Source: an uncultured Ruminococcus sp. (GTDB lineage Bacteria; Bacillota; Clostridia; Oscillospirales; CAG-272). From it: 64,000 bases of DNA. Positions 62,629-64,000 of this stretch are shown here, one piece after another; within the stretch, counting starts at the first letter, position 1, and each line of letters starts with the position of its first letter. The notes beneath the pieces were generated by a model. It was not told the DNA's origin. It did no database searches and saw nothing but the letters and a program-made list of their open reading frames with translations. The DNA lies in assembly GCA_902782445.1 (NCBI GenBank), contig CACZNC010000006.1:1-64000 (forward strand), read 5' to 3'. The translations under genes were made by a program, and so were the position numbers.

Positions 62629-63144
62629 TCAGGAACGCTCGTTCCCGCTCCCGAGCAGTTTTTCCATATATACCACGACGAACCGGGGGTTTCGTGTCTC
62701 CCCGCCGGGGGTCTCGTCCGGCTTTTTTTCTTTCGGCGGGAAAAGGGCGCGTGCGTCGACCGAATAGTCCGCCGTGTAGCCGAGCTTTTCATAAAACCCG
62801 ACGGCTTCGTCCCGGCTGGTGATGACAATCTTGCCGTATCCCCGCTCCCGGATCCAGTCTTCCGCCGCTTCGACAGCCAGACGGCCCGCGCCTTTTCCCC
62901 TGGCGTAGGACACCGTTGCCACACGCTCGATTTTGGCAAAGCCCTTCTCCGGGATCAGACGGATCCGCGCGGTGGAGAGCGGTCTCCCGACGTCGTCCGT
63001 CACAAGGATGAACTCGCTCTCCTTCGTATCCTCCGAGAATTCGCCCGCGAGACTCACGCCAAACCCTTCCACCATCGCTTCCGTCCGGACATAGTACACC
63101 CCGGCCCGCGCCCATTCTTCATCTTTGACCCGTATGCTTTTCAT
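62629..63144 (-). CDS. GNAT family N-acetyltransferase
   Basis: 171 residues. The acetyl-CoA loop is ARGKGAGRLAVEA and the family arrangement continues with ITSRDEAVGFYEKLGYT. The N-terminus (MKSIRVKDEEWARAG) has no extra domain. GGGAGGAAAT precedes the ATG. Substrate not inferable. It lies 30 bp after the ABC permease gene on the same strand. Confidence 0.88.
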   Translation of the reverse strand: MKSIRVKDEEWARAGVYYVRTEAMVEGFGVSLAGEFSEDTKESEFILVTDDVGRPLSTARIRLIPEKGFAKIERVATVSYARGKGAGRLAVEAAEDWIRERGYGKIVITSRDEAVGFYEKLGYTADYSVDARALFPPKEKKPDETPGGETRNPRFVVVYMEKLLGSGNERS

Positions 63145-63174
63145 GATTTCCTCCCGTCTGTCAGTGTCAGTCTC

Positions 63175-64000
63175 TCAGTCCGTCCAGCGGACGAGGATGG
63201 TTTCCAGCTTCCGCACGCCGATATCGATCAGGGTCGTCACCACGCCCACGGTGAAGATCCCGGCGAGGACGCAGCGGTAATCGGCGAAGCTCTTGTACTT
63301 TTCGATGAAAAATCCGATGCCGAGATTGATCCCGAGCATCTCCGCCCCGGAGAGGCACATGAACGCTCCGCGGAGACTTTTCGACACGCTGCCGATGATC
63401 CCCGGCAGGCAGTAGGGAAAGATCACCTTCCAGAGCATTCCGGAGGTGCCGACCCCCATGGTTCGCGCCGCTTCGATCACCGCAGGGTCGATCTGCCCCA
63501 CGCGGGCCACCATGCCCTGAAACGTGGGCCAGAACACCGCGAAGAAGATCACCCCCGTCGCCGCGGCCCGGAATGTGGGCAGCAGCATGATGAGATAGGC
63601 GGAGAACATGAGCGGCGGGATCAGCGTGACCACGTTCGAGATCGGGAGAAGTACCTCTCTGACCCGGGCGATCCAGCCGGCAAGCAGGCCGAGAACCGTC
63701 CCGAGCGCAATGGCGAACACGACTCCGGTGAAGAGCAGACGCACGGATGACAATACGTCCGCGAAAATCTCCCCGGGCTTTTCGACGAATACGTGGAACA
63801 GTCCTTCCGGGGACGGGATCAGAAGATCGTTGTGAATCCAGCCCAGCTTATAGGACGTCTCCCACAGCAGAAAGAAGGCAAAGAGGACGAGGGCGATATC
63901 CGACGTGCTCTTTTTCTTCCCGCGGAGAAGCTGCAGGACATAAAGAAGATACGCCGTTGTCAGAAGGACGGCATACGGCCCAGGCGCGTAGGTCGCCTTG
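63175..64000 (-). CDS. ABC transporter permease, SsuC/nitrate-taurine type (partial)
   Basis: The frame stays open to the right edge of the window, so the true start is outside; the TTG at 63751 is internal. The visible 274 residues begin with membrane helices and LLIPSPEGLFHVFVEKPGEI, then SVRLLFTGVVFAIALGTVLG and the EAA loop EAARTMGVGTSGMLWKVIFP. These identify the permease of a sulfonate/nitrate/thiamine-precursor-type importer. The ATPase and binding protein would lie beyond 64000. Confidence 0.88.
   Translation of the reverse strand, partial: KATYAPGPYAVLLTTAYLLYVLQLLRGKKKSTSDIALVLFAFFLLWETSYKLGWIHNDLLIPSPEGLFHVFVEKPGEIFADVLSSVRLLFTGVVFAIALGTVLGLLAGWIARVREVLLPISNVVTLIPPLMFSAYLIMLLPTFRAAATGVIFFAVFWPTFQGMVARVGQIDPAVIEAARTMGVGTSGMLWKVIFPYCLPGIIGSVSKSLRGAFMCLSGAEMLGINLGIGFFIEKYKSFADYRCVLAGIFTVGVVTTLIDIGVRKLETILVRWTD

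Overview
The window looks like a GC-rich chromosome segment from an anaerobic member of the Clostridia, most likely an uncultured gut lineage near Oscillospirales or Christensenellales. The reasons are an NAD-linked [FeFe]-hydrogenase locus of the HydABC type, an EcfA1-EcfA2-EcfT module, HrcA/CIRCE control of groESL, sigma-A promoters with exact 17-bp spacers, and Firmicutes-type parS sequences. The species call is inference. Almost all genes are collinear on the + strand and tightly packed, with many 4-8 bp start/stop overlaps.

Layout: 0.2-2.5 kb (- strand) holds rpmG-secE-nusG-rplK-rplA. 2.7-3.75 kb is a gene-free repeat island with an exact parS sequence. 4.8-10.2 kb carries ruvC, an RlmI-like methyltransferase, ecfA1-ecfA2-ecfT and truA. 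10.4-18.2 kb carries a membrane-anchored unknown, a CvpA-like protein, a ClpE-like unfoldase and a P-type ATPase homologue that has lost its catalytic motifs. 18.6-28.2 kb is the hydrogenase region: mrp, hydC, a seven-gene stretch with a sensory hydrogenase-like protein, two DRTGG proteins, a PHP protein and two GHKL ATPases, then a ferredoxin-like protein, hydB and hydA. 28.2-29.1 kb is a second repeat island. 29.3-36 kb has a beta-helix lipoprotein, groES-groEL, an AraC/GyrI regulator, an ArsR-type operon and the 5-formyl-THF cyclo-ligase. 36-40.2 kb is argC-argJ-argB-argD. 40.4-50.9 kb holds a hydrolase, an oxidoreductase, a zinc-ribbon membrane protein, an M48 protease, a YqeG-like phosphatase, an M24 peptidase and two glycoside hydrolases around one AT-rich foreign-looking gene. 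51-52.95 kb (- strand) is a three-gene radical SAM operon with an ECF-type promoter. 53.1-54.1 kb has tRNA-Ser(UGA), a truncated copy of its 5' half and gene debris. 54.2-62.4 kb runs from an ATP-grasp enzyme through copper/iron-handling proteins and TcdA to a methylene-THF reductase, EtfB, EtfA and methyl-THF methyltransferase. The right end has a GNAT protein and a partial ABC permease on the - strand.

How the genes may work together: Mrp plausibly supplies Fe-S clusters to the hydrogenase proteins. HydABC would couple NADH and ferredoxin oxidation to H2, with the embedded sensory block as a candidate redox or H2 signalling device. The MTHFR-EtfBA-methyltransferase set is a methyl-branch C1 module whose electron carrier appears to be an ETF.

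The most unusual content is non-coding. Five repeat families fill most of the larger gaps: a ~180-bp hairpin-array element in four copies with compensatory stem changes, a ~230-290 bp island repeat associated with parS-like sites, a TGTCATTCTGA-ended MITE-like unit, stop-codon-rich 7-mer tracts at island edges, and a 95-bp element at both ends of the window in inverted orientation.
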